DNA from: Myxococcales bacterium
Lineage (GTDB): Bacteria > Myxococcota_A > Polyangia > Polyangiales > Polyangiaceae
Assembly: GCA_013297655.1 (NCBI GenBank)
Contig: JAAFHV010000058.1
Span: 1-39,928 of the forward strand
DNA: 39,928 nucleotides
Direction of reading: 5' to 3'
Shown in pieces: positions 7,982-15,940 of the stretch (its first letter is position 1; each line of letters begins with the position of its first letter). The notes beneath the pieces were generated by a model that saw nothing but the letters and a program-made list of their open reading frames with translations, had not been told where the DNA came from and ran no database searches. The position numbers were made by a program, and so were the translations under genes.

Positions 7982-9543
7982 GGCTTTTCCTCGACGTATT
8001 TACGTATCAGGGTGGTTTTTTGCTCGTCGAGAATGCGGGGGAATTTGCCTTGTACGTTCCCACGCGTGCTCTCGTCGAGAAACGCTCTCGCTCCGCCGGT
8101 ACGGAGTGGCACGACGACCGGCGCGAGGATCGCGACGTCGTCTTTCCGGTGCTCGCGGTAGACGCGGTTCTCCGCCTGCATTCCCTCGTCGAAGGCGCGC
8201 GCGAGGGCGCCGAGGTCGCTCGGGGCGCGGTCGAACTCGGCATAGACGACATAACGGGATTTCACGCCCACCTCGCCGCCGACGCCGAAATCGACGGTGC
8301 GACACGGCACCTTCTCGAGCGCGTGCGCGACCGCGCGCTCGATCTCGACGTGGGTCGTGAGCTCTTGCGTGACGGACAGACAACCGGAGAGCCGGCCCAT
8401 GAACTCGATTCGGGGCGGGCTCACGCTCGTGAAGCGCACGATGTCGCCGAGCTCGTAGGCAAAGAGGCCGGACGAGGTCGTCACGACGATCGAATAGGGC
8501 ACGTCCTTCTCGACCGCCCAAAGTGGCACTCGCGTGCGGCGCGCGTCACTCACCTCGACGAACTCGAAGAACGTACCGCGGTGGGGCAACATCGCCATCC
8601 CGCGGAGGCCGGAGTGATCGGACGCGGCGTAGATCCCGCCCTCGGTCGCGTTGTACGTGTCGACGAGCGTGACGGGCCCGCCCATCTGCTCTTCGATGAT
8701 CGGTACGTAGGGGTCGGCCGACACTCCACCGCCGAGCAAAACGCGCAGATTGGGCCAAATCTCGCGCACACAGCGCGCGCTTCGACCGCGGCTGCGCGCG
8801 ACGGCGAGCACCTTCGCGAAGAGCACGGAGAACCAACACGTGGTGCCCGTGACCGCACGAATGTCCCAGTCGAGATAGCGCTCCGCGATGCGCTGGAGCT
8901 TCACGTCGTAGTCGGCGATTTGTTTGATGTCTTCGTCCGGCAGGTACGCGGCCTGCGCCACCTTCGGAATTCGGGTCGCCATCAGCGCCGGGTTCGACGT
9001 TACCCACGACTCCCGATCGCGCTTCATGGTGGTCGGCGGCGAGAGGCCGAGGGTGAACCCCTCGAAGAAGCCGCGGTCGCCGGAGGTAGCCAGGTACCGC
9101 ATGAGGATGTCGGTGCCGCTCTTCTGCTGGTGGGTGACCTGCAGATCCGAGATCGGCAAGAACTTGGGCTTGCCGTGGTTCGAGCTCCCCGACGAGTTAC
9201 CGAAGTAGTGAATGCGCTCCGGCACGAGCACGTTGGACTCGCCGTCTCGCATCCGCTCGATGTACGGCGAATGGGAGTCGTAATCGCCAATCGCGACCCG
9301 CGACACGAAATCGTGGTAGGAGCGCACCTTCGCGAGGCCTATTTTTGTGCCGTATTGTGTGCCCTCGCCGCGCGCGACGAGCGACCGCAGCACCGCCCGC
9401 TGCTCGTCCTCGACGTGCTTTTGCGCGTGCGACCAGCGGAGCGCATGAGCATACGAATAGAGCGACGCTGCGCGGCTCACGAGGCGAGGGAATGGCGCTC
9501 CCCTCAGCACGCGCGGCGTGCCGGTAGAATGAGCGTGCGTCAT
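7978..9543 (-). CDS. GH3-family acyl-adenylating ligase
   Basis: A 521-residue protein of the GH3 (auxin-responsive) family of the adenylate-forming superfamily. The three GH3 signature motifs are present: SSGSSNHGKPKFLP near residue 112 (ATP phosphate loop), YNATEGGIYA near 296 and FAYELGDIVRF near 360. Plant members activate a carboxylate as acyl-AMP and join it to an amine such as an amino acid; roles of bacterial members are mostly unknown. ATG 9543 and the stop both overlap neighbours by 4 nt. Placed between an oxidoreductase and inositol synthase, it may acylate an amino-inositol made by the downstream aminotransferase (inference). Ester formation, or conjugation to an amino acid, is an alternative. 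Confidence 0.88.
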   Translation of the reverse strand: MTHAHSTGTPRVLRGAPFPRLVSRAASLYSYAHALRWSHAQKHVEDEQRAVLRSLVARGEGTQYGTKIGLAKVRSYHDFVSRVAIGDYDSHSPYIERMRDGESNVLVPERIHYFGNSSGSSNHGKPKFLPISDLQVTHQQKSGTDILMRYLATSGDRGFFEGFTLGLSPPTTMKRDRESWVTSNPALMATRIPKVAQAAYLPDEDIKQIADYDVKLQRIAERYLDWDIRAVTGTTCWFSVLFAKVLAVARSRGRSARCVREIWPNLRVLLGGGVSADPYVPIIEEQMGGPVTLVDTYNATEGGIYAASDHSGLRGMAMLPHRGTFFEFVEVSDARRTRVPLWAVEKDVPYSIVVTTSSGLFAYELGDIVRFTSVSPPRIEFMGRLSGCLSVTQELTTHVEIERAVAHALEKVPCRTVDFGVGGEVGVKSRYVVYAEFDRAPSDLGALARAFDEGMQAENRVYREHRKDDVAILAPVVVPLRTGGARAFLDESTRGNVQGKFPRILDEQKTTLIRKYVEEKP

Positions 9544-10973
9544 GAGGCGAGCATCTCCTGCGCGTTCGCCATCGCGATCGCCATCACGCTGAGCATGGGA
9601 TTCACTTCGACCGAGTCGGGAAATACGCTCGCGTCGCAGACGAAGAGGCCATTCACGCCGTGCACCGCGAGGTTGGACTTTACGGCTCCGATCTCCGGAT
9701 CGTCGCTCATGGGATTGCCACCTTGCGGGTGCGAGGTCCCACACTGAAAATCGGAGAGCTTCCGCATCTTCGCGTCGACGACGGGGAGGTCGGCCTCGCT
9801 CGTGACGTAGGTAGGCTCCTCGAACGGGAGCAGCACCCGCTTCGCGCCGGCGGCGAGGAAAATGCGCGCGATCGTGCGTACGCCCTTCCGCAGACGGGCC
9901 ATGTCGCGCTCGCTCGCGCGGAAGCGCGTCTCCTCGTGGCCGAAGAACGGGCTCATCACGACGCGGCCATTCGGCTCGGTCCCCACCATCGCGCCCGCAT
10001 AGGCGAGGTGCTTCGCGCGGCGCATGAGGTTGCCGTGCTCTTCCATCCACCCGGGGGTGATGAGCGCAGTGCTCATGATCGGATTGTGGGTCGCTTCGAT
10101 GAGGTACTCGTCGTGCTTCAGGAAGATGGTCATCTGGTCGGCATCGAAGGCGTCGAACGACTGTTCGAGCTCGGCGACGACCATGGCGCCGGCGTTGAAA
10201 GCGAGGCGCGTACCCACGTTTTTCTTGATACCGCTGCGGAGCAAGATGGCAGACGAGCCGATCGCGCCGCCGGCGACGACGACCTTCTTGGCATTCACGA
10301 GGAGCGGCTCGCGACGGGGCCCGCACTTGGCTTCTACGCCGGTCACGCGGCCGCGCTCGATTCGCACGCGCGTGACTTCGGTGTCGGCGAGCACCTCTGC
10401 CCCGAGCTCCTCCGCCCAAGGCACGAACGTGGCGAGGGCGCTCTTTTTGGAGCCGAACGTGCAGCCGATGTTGCAGTTCCCACACGCGCGGCAGTTGCCG
10501 AGCGCCTTCATCATGCGCTCGGGCGCGTAGCCAAGCGTTCGTGCGCCGCGCTCGAACAGCTTGGACGACTCGGACAGATCGCTCGCTTCGCGGCGGGTCG
10601 CGCCGAGGAGCCCCTCGATCGTGTCGAACGCGTCGGTCATGACGTCGTCCTTCACGTTCGCGCCCATTCCACGCCAGCGCGAGAACACCTTCGCGTCCGG
10701 ACGCATGAGGACCATGTTCGAGATGACGGTGGAGCCGCCGACGCACGAGCCCTGCATGATGAAGAGGTCGAGGCTCGTGCTCATCTGCATTCCGCCGTCT
10801 TTGTAGAGGCGGGGGATCATCTTCGATTCTGCGGTGCTCATCTCGGAGGGCCGCATGTAAGGGCCACGCTCGAGGACGACCGTTTTCTTTCCGAGCTTCG
10901 CCGCCTCCCACGCGACGAGCGCGCCTCCCGCCCCCGAACCGATCACGCACACGTCGGCCGTGATCGTCCTCAT
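9540..10973 (-). CDS. GMC-family FAD oxidoreductase with four-cysteine motif
   Basis: A 477-residue glucose-methanol-choline oxidoreductase. FAD binding is shown by the N-terminal Rossmann loop (GSGAGG, residues 12-17) and VVLERG. The C-terminal GMC block is complete: TSHPQGG with His415, then LFVCDASVFP and EVNPMLSVMAIAMAN. Residues 161-171 read CRACGNCNIGC, a Cx2Cx2Cx3C pattern able to bind an iron-sulfur cluster; cysteines here are known from long-chain alcohol oxidase-like GMC proteins. It probably oxidises a secondary alcohol to a ketone. Overlaps at both ends place it in the inositol operon, where an inositol hydroxyl is the likely substrate (inference); a lipid alcohol is the main alternative. 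No signal peptide is seen, so it should act in the cytoplasm. Confidence 0.92.
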   Translation of the reverse strand: MRTITADVCVIGSGAGGALVAWEAAKLGKKTVVLERGPYMRPSEMSTAESKMIPRLYKDGGMQMSTSLDLFIMQGSCVGGSTVISNMVLMRPDAKVFSRWRGMGANVKDDVMTDAFDTIEGLLGATRREASDLSESSKLFERGARTLGYAPERMMKALGNCRACGNCNIGCTFGSKKSALATFVPWAEELGAEVLADTEVTRVRIERGRVTGVEAKCGPRREPLLVNAKKVVVAGGAIGSSAILLRSGIKKNVGTRLAFNAGAMVVAELEQSFDAFDADQMTIFLKHDEYLIEATHNPIMSTALITPGWMEEHGNLMRRAKHLAYAGAMVGTEPNGRVVMSPFFGHEETRFRASERDMARLRKGVRTIARIFLAAGAKRVLLPFEEPTYVTSEADLPVVDAKMRKLSDFQCGTSHPQGGNPMSDDPEIGAVKSNLAVHGVNGLFVCDASVFPDSVEVNPMLSVMAIAMANAQEMLAS

Positions 10974-11452
10974 GCGCTCGCTTTCACGAAGGTGTTGCTC
11001 GGGCGGAAACGTGGCCTCAGCGGTACGGGGACGTATCCCGTCGCCACGTCGGCGCGAACGTCGCCGTAGGCCCCCAACATGACGAGATTGCGGACTTTGG
11101 AGCAGACCCGCCACAGGTAGCTGCCACCGCGCCAACGCTCTTCCATCAGCCGACGACGCTCCGCGCGTGTCATGTTTCGGAATCGTTTCTTGTAGGCAGT
11201 GAGGGGCACGAGATCGACGAGGGTGAGCAACATTCGGACACGCCATGCGCGGCGAGAGCGCCCCGCGACGAGGAACGTCTCCACGTTGTCGGCCACCCGC
11301 TCGGGGGTGATTTCGACGGGAGATCCAGCCAAAATCACCTCTGCGACCTCGACGATGGTGAGCCACTCGGTGTGCGCGAGGGCCCTGCCGAACTCGACCC
11401 GTGGGAGGAGTGCGACCGCGAGATGCTCGAGGGTCGGTCTCATGTCGGCCAT
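10970..11452 (-). CDS. Small GMC-partner protein, gluconate DH subunit 3-like
   Basis: First gene of the operon, 160 residues if started at ATG 11452; ATG 11443, three codons later, is also possible. The protein is mostly helical and basic, with LTLVDLVPLTAYKKRFRNM, TRAERRRLMEERW and a VRNLVMLGAYGDV segment near the end. This layout resembles small proteins coded next to GMC oxidoreductases, such as the gluconate 2-dehydrogenase subunit 3 group. Those may act as partners or chaperones, but here they would lack the usual Tat signal. The stop overlaps the GMC oxidoreductase ATG by 4 nt, which fits a heteromeric enzyme. The family call is weak; the gene itself is well supported by context. Confidence 0.65.
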   Translation of the reverse strand: MADMRPTLEHLAVALLPRVEFGRALAHTEWLTIVEVAEVILAGSPVEITPERVADNVETFLVAGRSRRAWRVRMLLTLVDLVPLTAYKKRFRNMTRAERRRLMEERWRGGSYLWRVCSKVRNLVMLGAYGDVRADVATGYVPVPLRPRFRPSNTFVKASA

Positions 11453-11560
11453 CCTGAGGGAATACGAAACACGAATCAAGCAGCCCTCTGCGCGCGCGGC
11501 GCGAGACGATTCCCGAGTGTACAAAAGTGCCTCACTTCGACACGATTAGGCTGACCCAAA

Positions 11561-11632
11561 TTGACACCGTTGCACTGAAGATTGCTATCGAGCACAAACC
11601 CTTCATTCTCGATGCAGGAACACTATGTTCCT
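11561..11632. promoter_or_regulatory. Divergent control region with perfect palindrome
   Basis: The 440-bp gap (11453-11892) between the inositol operon and the FkbM gene holds no supported gene and is AT-richer near its centre. At 11616-11632 is a perfect inverted repeat, AGGAACA-CTA-TGTTCCT, with 7-bp arms and a 3-bp spacer, typical of a dimeric repressor site. A TTGACA hexamer lies at 11561-11566, but no good -10 box sits at 16-18 bp, so it is only a candidate. The palindrome could control both directions. Confidence 0.5.
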
Positions 11633-11892
11633 CCTGGCAGAACGCGCAGAGGGCTTCGTTTCGTCACTCGCGGTGCCAACCGCGAGGGCAGCGAGCTCGG
11701 AGGGGTCCGTTCGGAAGCAGCATGGCGCGGCTTTTTCGCCCGTTCTCGCCTCGCTTTGTTCGCGCCCATCGTGCATCGTCCAGCGTCTGCGGTAGGCCGG
11801 CGAAGCGGTGACGAGCCGTGCCGTCGAGGCGCGGAGCGAGCCCGAAGCTAACTACCGCTCCTATTGATTGGATACGATGAAAGGCGGCTATC

Positions 11893-12771
11893 GTGAGCGA
11901 CAAATTGGTTCGATCGGTAGTCTCCCCGTTCGGAGAGGTATGGGTCCCGAAGCGGGGCGAGGCCCAAGTCGCCCATCTGGGCTCCGAGGTAGCGGAGTAT
12001 TTCGGGGGCGGGATCGCGCTCCGACGCGGAGACGTCGTGCTCGACATCGGCGCGAACGTCGGTGTCTTCGCGATGCACGCAGCGACCGTGGCCGACGACC
12101 TCACCATCGTATGCGCGGAGCCGATCCCGCTCATCTTCGAAGCTCTCGAGCGAAACTTCGCCACCCATGGCGCTCTCCGAAAAACCCGCCACGAGCTGGT
12201 CCGGGCGGGGATCACGGAGGAGCGTGAGGTCGGCGAAATGGAGTTCACCTACTTCGAGCGGCTGCCGTGCGACAGCACCCGTCACATGGACGAAAAGCGG
12301 CGTCAGTTCGAGCGGTTCTTCGCCGCCCTCGGCTCACGGGCGCGCACCGTGCTCTCGAAAGGCGGCCTCCCGGGGCGGATCGCGGGCGCGGGCATGGAGC
12401 GCGCCATCGCCAGTCTCCCGAAGGGCCCTATCGGCCAATGGGCGTCCGATCGCGCGTTAGGCGCTACCTTGGCGCGCGCGCCGATGATCACCGTCGACAC
12501 GCTCGTCTCGAAGGCACGAGTCGACCGGGTGGACCTCCTCAAGATCGACGTCGAGGGCGCCGAGGTCGACGTGCTGCGCGGCGTCTCGGACGTACTTTGG
12601 CCGCGGGTGCGGCAGGTCGCCCTCGAAGGGCACGACGAGAACGGGCGCGCGCGCGAAGTGAAGCACCTGCTCGAATCGAAGGGGTTCACCGTGGACGTGA
12701 GCACCCCCGAGATTGGCAAAGAGCGCGGGCTCGACAACTTCCTCGCGTTCGCGCGCCGTAGCTACGACTGA
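11893..12771 (+). CDS. FkbM-family SAM-dependent methyltransferase
   Basis: A 292-residue protein begun at GTG 11893. The SAM-binding motif I is VVLDIGANVGVFAM, and the family-defining C-terminal block is LLKIDVEGAEVDVLRG, followed by LEGHDENGR and a GLDNFLAF end. FkbM proteins usually O-methylate sugars, cyclitols or polyketides. An insert of about 90 residues lies between the two blocks (roughly 110-205), rich in Arg and Gly, with ARAPMITVDTLV just after it. The gene diverges from the inositol operon across a shared control region. It may methylate that pathway's product (inference), but it is transcribed separately, so this is not certain. Confidence 0.85.
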   Translation: MSDKLVRSVVSPFGEVWVPKRGEAQVAHLGSEVAEYFGGGIALRRGDVVLDIGANVGVFAMHAATVADDLTIVCAEPIPLIFEALERNFATHGALRKTRHELVRAGITEEREVGEMEFTYFERLPCDSTRHMDEKRRQFERFFAALGSRARTVLSKGGLPGRIAGAGMERAIASLPKGPIGQWASDRALGATLARAPMITVDTLVSKARVDRVDLLKIDVEGAEVDVLRGVSDVLWPRVRQVALEGHDENGRAREVKHLLESKGFTVDVSTPEIGKERGLDNFLAFARRSYD

Positions 12772-12800
12772 GGCAGTCGCGTCGACGCGATGGACACGCG

Positions 12801-13313
12801 CTATTGGCCGCTATCGGCCCCGGCGTCGCGCCCGTTTCCGTAGGGCCAGGGCTCCGGTGTGACCTTCGGACCAGCCCCCACTTGCGCGCGCACACGCACC
12901 GGAATGCGCACGCTGCCGCTCTTGTCGGACACGGAGACCGTCATCGCCCCCTCGCCGATCTTCGCGCCCGGAGGGAGCCAAACGAGCCAGCGTTTGTCCT
13001 TCGTTTCGCTGACGACACGACCATCGACGCCCTCGAAAATAACCTCGGGATAGTCTTTCCCGTCTTGCCCTTTGACGAGCGGATCGCCATCGACCACGTT
13101 CACGTCGACGACCGCGGCATACCCCTCTTCGAGGGAGAAGCCCTGTGCTCCGTCGGCGACTCCGTCCTTCGCGGTCGGATTGCCTTCGAACGAGACCTTG
13201 CCTTCGGTGCCGACGAGCGCGATCTGCACACCGCCGATCGGATCTTTGCAACCCGCGGTCGCGAGCGCGACGAGCGTCGCCGCGACGCAGAGTGCCTTGG
13301 ATGTGGTCTTCAC
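12801..13313 (-). CDS. Small lipoprotein of unknown function
   Basis: A 170-residue predicted lipoprotein. GTG 13313 is chosen because it overlaps the upstream gene's stop (GTGA) and gives a signal peptide ending in the lipobox LATAGC. The mature part looks beta-rich, with VQIALVGTEGKVSFEG, a DVNVVDGDPLVKG segment and a C-terminal IPVRVRAQVG strand. It ends in a short Gly/Asp tail (GRDAGADSGQ). The pattern suggests an Ig-like or other beta-sandwich domain, but I do not recognise a family. It is coupled to the neighbouring Ig-like lipoprotein. It ends 29 bp from the convergent FkbM gene, and a 14-bp perfect palindrome lies in that gap (12777-12790). Confidence 0.75.
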   Translation of the reverse strand: MKTTSKALCVAATLVALATAGCKDPIGGVQIALVGTEGKVSFEGNPTAKDGVADGAQGFSLEEGYAAVVDVNVVDGDPLVKGQDGKDYPEVIFEGVDGRVVSETKDKRWLVWLPPGAKIGEGAMTVSVSDKSGSVRIPVRVRAQVGAGPKVTPEPWPYGNGRDAGADSGQ

Positions 13314-14065
13314 GGCTTCACCTCCACCTCGAACGATGCCTGGAGCGCGCCGAGCTTCACCGCGATGGTAGAGCGCCCCGCGGTGCCCGTCTCGAGGGCG
13401 ACGACGTTGTCGTTCGTGCGGGAAGGATCGCGGAATTTCAGCGTCGCGGGCGCGCTCGTCGTCCACGCGATAGGGAACGCGCCGGCGAGGGGCCGGCCTT
13501 TGTCGTCGACCGGAAATACACGCACGTTGTAGACCGTGGTGGTCTTCACGTCCCCGCGTACCGAGCCGGGCTCGATCACGATCGCTCCGGACTGGAAATC
13601 ACCGACCTCCGTCGCGAAGAGGAGCCTGAGGGAGGCTGGGACCGCAAACTCGATTTGCGCGGTGTCGACGACCTGCTTCGAGCCGTTGTAAGCCGCGAGC
13701 GCGCCGACGCCCTTTCGGAGGGCGACGAGCTCACCGGAGGCCTCGTCGAGATCGAAGAAGTCGCCGAGCGAAGCGACGCTCGTTACGCCAGTACCGAAGT
13801 CGCTCTTCTCCAAAATGCCGAACCTCGCGCCGACGGCGATCGGCGGGAACGACAGGCCATCGACGTTGGGCGCTAGGTTCGACTTCGCGTCGCACTGCGG
13901 GTCCGAGGGCGCGATGCACTCGTAGAAGAACTTCGCGCGCCCGAGGGTGCCCGTCACGCTGCCGCCGCTGTTCGCCGGATCGTTGCAACCCGCGAGCGGG
14001 CCAGCGACCGCGACGAGCGCGAGCGCCGAGATAGCCACGCCACACCGCCAAGCCGAAAACCCCAT
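13310..14065 (-). CDS. Lipoprotein with Ig-like repeats
   Basis: A 251-residue predicted lipoprotein: MGFSAWRCGVAISAL...GPLAGCND gives a lipobox at LAGC. The mature region reads as two or three beta-sandwich units. One has DEASGELVALRKGVGALAAY, close to bacterial Ig-like (Big_2-type) repeats. The last has NVVALETGTAGRSTIAVKLG and ends in VEVKP. Such proteins usually sit on the outer membrane as structural or adhesive factors; no enzymatic motif is seen. It is translationally coupled to the next lipoprotein. It lies 62 bp after the cytochrome peroxidase fusion and may share its transcript. Confidence 0.72.
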   Translation of the reverse strand: MGFSAWRCGVAISALALVAVAGPLAGCNDPANSGGSVTGTLGRAKFFYECIAPSDPQCDAKSNLAPNVDGLSFPPIAVGARFGILEKSDFGTGVTSVASLGDFFDLDEASGELVALRKGVGALAAYNGSKQVVDTAQIEFAVPASLRLLFATEVGDFQSGAIVIEPGSVRGDVKTTTVYNVRVFPVDDKGRPLAGAFPIAWTTSAPATLKFRDPSRTNDNVVALETGTAGRSTIAVKLGALQASFEVEVKP

Positions 14066-14127
14066 GCACCGAGCCTACCGTGCCCTCGCCGTCCGCGAAA
14101 GCCGCCACGGTAGAGCACACGATACGA

Positions 14128-15933
14128 TCATTGCGAATCCGCCCGAAGCGACTCCAAGAAGGGCGCGAGCGACCACTGCGCGGCCTCGTCAAACACGGGT
14201 AGCCAGGGCTCGAGCGTTCCCGTTGCCTGCCAATTTCCCTCTTCTATGCCGCCGCGACCGTAGTGCTCGGCGACCTCGACGAGGGTCTTCATCGTACCCG
14301 CATGGCCATAAGGACCACCCCCGGCCACCCCCCGAAGAGCGGGTGTCTTGAAAGCGCCGAGGGTGGAGGGCGACGGAGGCTCCGCGATCGTGATGGGCGA
14401 GCGTGCATCGCTGAAGCGCGACGAGGCCCCCGCCTCCCCCGCCGCGAGCAGGCCGAGCCCGGCGAAACGGCCAGCGTCGCCCGCGGCCGCGTTTTTCGTG
14501 CGCGTAACGTGGAATGCGTCGTTCGTGAGGCGCGGACCAAAGTGGCATTGCGCGCACCCCGCCGCGAAGAACACCGCGAGCCCCGCCTTCTCCTTCGCGT
14601 CGAGCGCGGCGAGATCCCCGCGCGCGTAGCGATCGAGGCGCATCGTCGGGTAGGCGAACGTACGCTCGAACGCGGCGATCGCCTTTCCCACGTTCACGAA
14701 CGCGCGCGTGACCGCTTCTTTGCGCTCGGCGGGGAGGCGCTCGAACGACAGGTCGCCCGGCTTTCCGTCGCTGGGAAGTTCGGCCGCGAGAGGAAGTGGG
14801 TAGTCCGGGAAGACTTCGTCGTATGCCGCGCGATAGGCCTCGATCACCCGCCTAACCACCCTCACGCGCGACGACGCGATCTCGTCCGCGTTCTCGAACG
14901 GGGCCAGCGCTTGTGACCAGAGGCTGTCGAAGCGACCATCCCAGTGCTGCCAACGAGAATAGGCCGCGAGCCGAATGCGCGGCGTGCGGCGTGTGCCTCG
15001 TACGTCGCCGGAGGGGAGCGCGAGGCCGTCCGAGAATGCCTTCTTCGGATCGTGGCATGTCACGCAGGCGACGCGGCCCGACGCTGAAAACCCGGTGTCC
15101 TCGTAGAACGCGCGTCCTAGCGCTGCCGCGCGCGGATCGTCGGCGACGCGGTTCGTGGGATCGGCTGGAAGCGGCTCGCGGGCGCCCATGTCTCGCACGA
15201 GGTCCCACTCGTTGCGCGCGAAGAGATCGTCCACGAGGTGGGGACTCGGTGGCGCCGGCGTGGCCTCTCCGTCGGCGGCGGCGAGGAGCGATTCGACCTG
15301 GTGCACGAGCGCCTCCGGTGCAGGGTTCGAGGCATATCCGACGACCTTCATCGTCCGACGGTCCACGAGCACGAAGAGCGGCATCGGCGCCCCCGAGGCC
15401 GGCGCGACGCCACGAAGCGCGAAGCCCGGATCGGCGAGGGTGGCAACACGGCCTGCGGTGTCGGTCTTCGCGCGAAATTCAGCCAAGTCGCCTTCTCGAA
15501 TGCTCTCGCCGTCGGGTCCGCCGACCACCAAATCGACAAGGGTGAGGCGTTCGCCGAGCGGGCCGTCGAGGAGCTCGCGCCCGTGCGCGACGTGCCATAG
15601 GCACGTGCCACACCAGGCCCCACCGGACACGCGCACCACGAGCAACGACGCGCGTGACGCACGAGGCGTGTAGTGCTCACGAAGGCGAACCGACCCCGCG
15701 GTGCCATTCGGCAAGATGCCGTCGAATGCCAAATCCGGCAACGTGCCATTCACCGCGACCGAATACGGTCCTTCCGGATACGCACGCGCGGGCGCCCCCG
15801 AGGGACGAGTCGCTGGCGAACCGTGCGCTGGCGCGTCGACCAGCGCCGTCGATCCCGGATCGCCAGCACACGCCGCCACCAGGCCGCCGAAGAGCGGAAG
15901 CGTCACTGTCACGAGCGCGCGCCAGAGCCTCAC
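14128..15933 (-). CDS. Thioredoxin-like/di-heme cytochrome c peroxidase fusion lipoprotein
   Basis: A 601-residue lipoprotein (lipobox LVAAC, Cys22) with two parts. Residues about 60-215 are a thioredoxin-like fold with a redox motif WCGTC (Cys108, Cys111) and a cis-Pro-like PMPLFVLVD segment. Residues about 232-600 are a bacterial cytochrome c peroxidase/MauG domain: heme site one is CVTCH (290-294), heme site two is CAQCH (460-464), and GHAGTMKTL supplies the likely Met548 ligand. CCP domains reduce peroxide or oxidise a protein in the periplasm. The fusion suggests thiol redox chemistry linked to heme peroxidase chemistry. The start is GTG 15933, 7 bp after the upstream stop. CCP proteins usually have about 330-470 residues, so the N-terminal domain accounts for the extra length. 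Confidence 0.9.
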   Translation of the reverse strand: MRLWRALVTVTLPLFGGLVAACAGDPGSTALVDAPAHGSPATRPSGAPARAYPEGPYSVAVNGTLPDLAFDGILPNGTAGSVRLREHYTPRASRASLLVVRVSGGAWCGTCLWHVAHGRELLDGPLGERLTLVDLVVGGPDGESIREGDLAEFRAKTDTAGRVATLADPGFALRGVAPASGAPMPLFVLVDRRTMKVVGYASNPAPEALVHQVESLLAAADGEATPAPPSPHLVDDLFARNEWDLVRDMGAREPLPADPTNRVADDPRAAALGRAFYEDTGFSASGRVACVTCHDPKKAFSDGLALPSGDVRGTRRTPRIRLAAYSRWQHWDGRFDSLWSQALAPFENADEIASSRVRVVRRVIEAYRAAYDEVFPDYPLPLAAELPSDGKPGDLSFERLPAERKEAVTRAFVNVGKAIAAFERTFAYPTMRLDRYARGDLAALDAKEKAGLAVFFAAGCAQCHFGPRLTNDAFHVTRTKNAAAGDAGRFAGLGLLAAGEAGASSRFSDARSPITIAEPPSPSTLGAFKTPALRGVAGGGPYGHAGTMKTLVEVAEHYGRGGIEEGNWQATGTLEPWLPVFDEAAQWSLAPFLESLRADSQ

Positions 15934-15940
15934 TCGACGC

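Larger units (their letters stand above)
4414..11452 (-). other. Putative six-gene amino-inositol biosynthetic operon
   Basis: Six minus-strand genes are joined by five consecutive 4-nt overlaps: 10970-10973, 9540-9543, 7978-7981 and 5457-5460 read ATGA, and 6731-6734 reads GTGA. Such uniform coupling implies one transcript and one pathway. Enzyme order is GMC partner, GMC oxidoreductase, GH3 ligase, inositol-3-phosphate synthase, DegT aminotransferase, membrane flippase-like protein. Inositol synthesis, alcohol oxidation to a ketone and transamination are the same logic as the scyllo-inosamine branch of streptomycin biosynthesis. A GH3 ligase could then acylate the amine. The product is inferred, not seen. 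An inositol phosphatase is not present here and would have to be elsewhere. Confidence 0.6.

Noticed and set aside
8020-11069. Long plus-strand frames antisense to the GH3 and GMC genes
   Set aside because: The minus-strand genes there have complete family motifs; the plus frames have none.
11561-11566. Sigma-70 promoter based on TTGACA
   Set aside because: No acceptable -10 hexamer at 16-18 bp; the nearest candidate is 19 bp away. Kept only as part of the control region.
12777-12790. 14-bp perfect palindrome as an operator
   Set aside because: It lies in a 29-bp gap between convergent gene ends, so it is unlikely to regulate initiation; GC-rich palindromes of this length also arise by chance.
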